Assembly: GCA_027451425.1 (NCBI GenBank)
Contig: DAIDJH010000099.1
Coordinates: forward strand, 1-6,721
Reading direction: 5' to 3'
Length of the DNA: 6,721 bases
From: Bdellovibrionales bacterium
GTDB lineage: Bacteria; Bdellovibrionota; Bdellovibrionia; Bdellovibrionales; UBA1609
A program made the position numbers and the translations under genes. Positions within the stretch are counted from its first letter, which is position 1, and every line of letters begins with the position of its first letter. Positions 5,840-6,721 of the stretch are shown piece after piece. The notes beneath the pieces were generated by a model. The model was given only the letters and a program-made list of their open reading frames with translations. It was not told the origin of the DNA and made no database searches.

Positions 5840-6721
5840 GTGTCGCAAAGTTACGAATATTTTGGCAAATATATTCTCCTCGAAAAGCTTGCCACCGGCG
5901 GGATGGCCGAGGTGTGGCTGGCGCGCGCACCGGGCGCAGGTGGTATCGGCAAGTTTGTCGCCATCAAAAAAATTCTGCCCCAATACTCCGACAATCCTGA
6001 GTTTTTGCAGATGTTTAAGGATGAGGCCACCATCGCGATGAATCTCTCGCACGGCAACATCGTGTCGATTTATGAACTCGGCCAAGAGAAGAATCAACTT
6101 TTTCTCGTTATGGACTTCGCTGAAGGGAGAAACCTTCGCCAAATTCTCAACAAGATGAAGGGCAGTTCCCATAAATTTTCAATCGACCAAATTGTTTACA
6201 TAATTAAAGAGGTCGCCGCAGGCCTCGACCATGCTCATCGCAGTCTCAACAGCGCGACCGGTAAGCCACTCAACATCATCCATCGCGACATGAGCCCGCA
6301 GAACATCATGATCAGTTTTGAGGGCGAAGTGAAAATTATCGATTTCGGTATCGCAAAAGCTGAAAGCCAGATTGAAAACACGCGCACCGGCACTCTCAAA
6401 GGTAAGTTTGGATACATGAGCCCCGAGCAAGCCGAGGGCCAACTGACCGATCTTCGCACCGATATTTTTTCTCTCGGCATTGTCCTTTGGGAGTTGCTCG
6501 CCGGCGACCGCCTGTTCATTGCCAACAACGAAATCAACACACTCCGCAAAATCAAGGAGTGTAACATCCCGTCGCTGGCGAAACTCAATCCGAACGTTCC
6601 GCCAGAACTCGAGCGAATCGTGATGAAAGCCCTCACCCGCGATCGCAATCTGCGCTATCAGACAGCGGCGGCTATGCATCGCGATCTCAATCGCTTTCTC
6701 AACCGACAGTATCCCGATTTT
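5840..6721 (+). CDS. Hanks-type serine/threonine protein kinase, 3' end outside the window
   Basis: 294 codons are present from a GTG start, open to the right edge. They cover essentially the whole kinase domain: glycine loop LATGGMAEVW (17-26), the ATP-binding Lys in VAIKK (Lys43), the helix C Glu (Glu62 in FKDEA), catalytic loop HRDMSPQN (148-155, base Asp150, metal ligand Asn155), IDFG (167-170), KFGYMSPEQ (189-197) and the structural Asp208 in RTDIFSLG. The catalytic-loop Lys of HRDxKxxN is Ser here. Other kinases from delta-type lineages share HRD[VM]SPQN, so activity is still likely. It phosphorylates Ser/Thr on proteins; the targets are unknown. The domain starts at once after the N-terminus, so any sensor or membrane segment would be in the missing C-terminal part. 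The gene is divergent from coaE. No transmembrane segment is seen in the visible part. Confidence 0.95.
   Translation, partial: MSQSYEYFGKYILLEKLATGGMAEVWLARAPGAGGIGKFVAIKKILPQYSDNPEFLQMFKDEATIAMNLSHGNIVSIYELGQEKNQLFLVMDFAEGRNLRQILNKMKGSSHKFSIDQIVYIIKEVAAGLDHAHRSLNSATGKPLNIIHRDMSPQNIMISFEGEVKIIDFGIAKAESQIENTRTGTLKGKFGYMSPEQAEGQLTDLRTDIFSLGIVLWELLAGDRLFIANNEINTLRKIKECNIPSLAKLNPNVPPELERIVMKALTRDRNLRYQTAAAMHRDLNRFLNRQYPDF

Noticed and set aside
5520..6041. Plus-strand open frame spanning coaE and the start of the kinase
   Set aside because: It crosses two clearly identified genes in other frames and its translation shows no family features.
6179..6679. Minus-strand open frame of 166 codons opposite the kinase
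   Set aside because: The plus strand encodes a complete set of kinase motifs over the same bases, so this is a shadow.

Overview
The window suggests a Gram-negative bacterium. Six of the eight genes encode exported envelope proteins: three look like outer-membrane beta-barrels or end like one, two are clear lipoproteins, and one is a methyltransferase with an apparent signal peptide. The last gene is a Hanks-type Ser/Thr kinase whose catalytic loop reads HRDMSPQN, a form I associate with predatory and social delta-type lineages (Bdellovibrionota, Myxococcota). That placement is inference; there is no rRNA or other decisive marker here.

Layout. 1-557 (minus): 5' part of a serine-rich, cysteine-containing lipoprotein that runs off the left edge. 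It starts at a TTG inside the 3' end of the gene upstream of it. 535-1695 (minus): a FadL/PorV-like outer-membrane barrel (OMP-A). 1809-2486 (plus): a second cysteine-rich lipoprotein, divergent from OMP-A and apparently a distant paralogue of the first. 2503-3240 (minus): a class I SAM-dependent methyltransferase with a signal-peptide-like N-terminus. 3280-3984 (minus): a small envelope protein with a barrel-like C-terminus, probably co-transcribed with the methyltransferase. 4032-5156 (plus): a second FadL/PorV-like barrel (OMP-B), a clear paralogue of OMP-A. 5207-5800 (minus): coaE, dephospho-CoA kinase. 5840-6721 (plus): the kinase, open at the right edge.

The window is dense. No gap exceeds about 115 bp, and there is no RNA gene, mobile element, CRISPR array or long repeat that I can see. 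Transcription direction changes often: three divergent gaps (1696-1808, 3985-4031, 5801-5839) and two convergent ones (2487-2502, 5157-5206).

How the genes may work together. The two barrels share both an N-terminal signature (RxxGMGxA...DD..A...NPAALGR) and a C-terminal signature (QGYWTAG...LAS[YW]GEEI...RRY). The two lipoproteins share a spaced-cysteine pattern, and one is translationally coupled to OMP-A. The simplest reading is a duplicated barrel-plus-lipoprotein envelope module, possibly for transport or surface assembly, whose substrate cannot be told from sequence. The methyltransferase and the 3280-3984 protein form a second envelope-directed pair. coaE and the kinase are ordinary neighbours with no evident link to the envelope genes.
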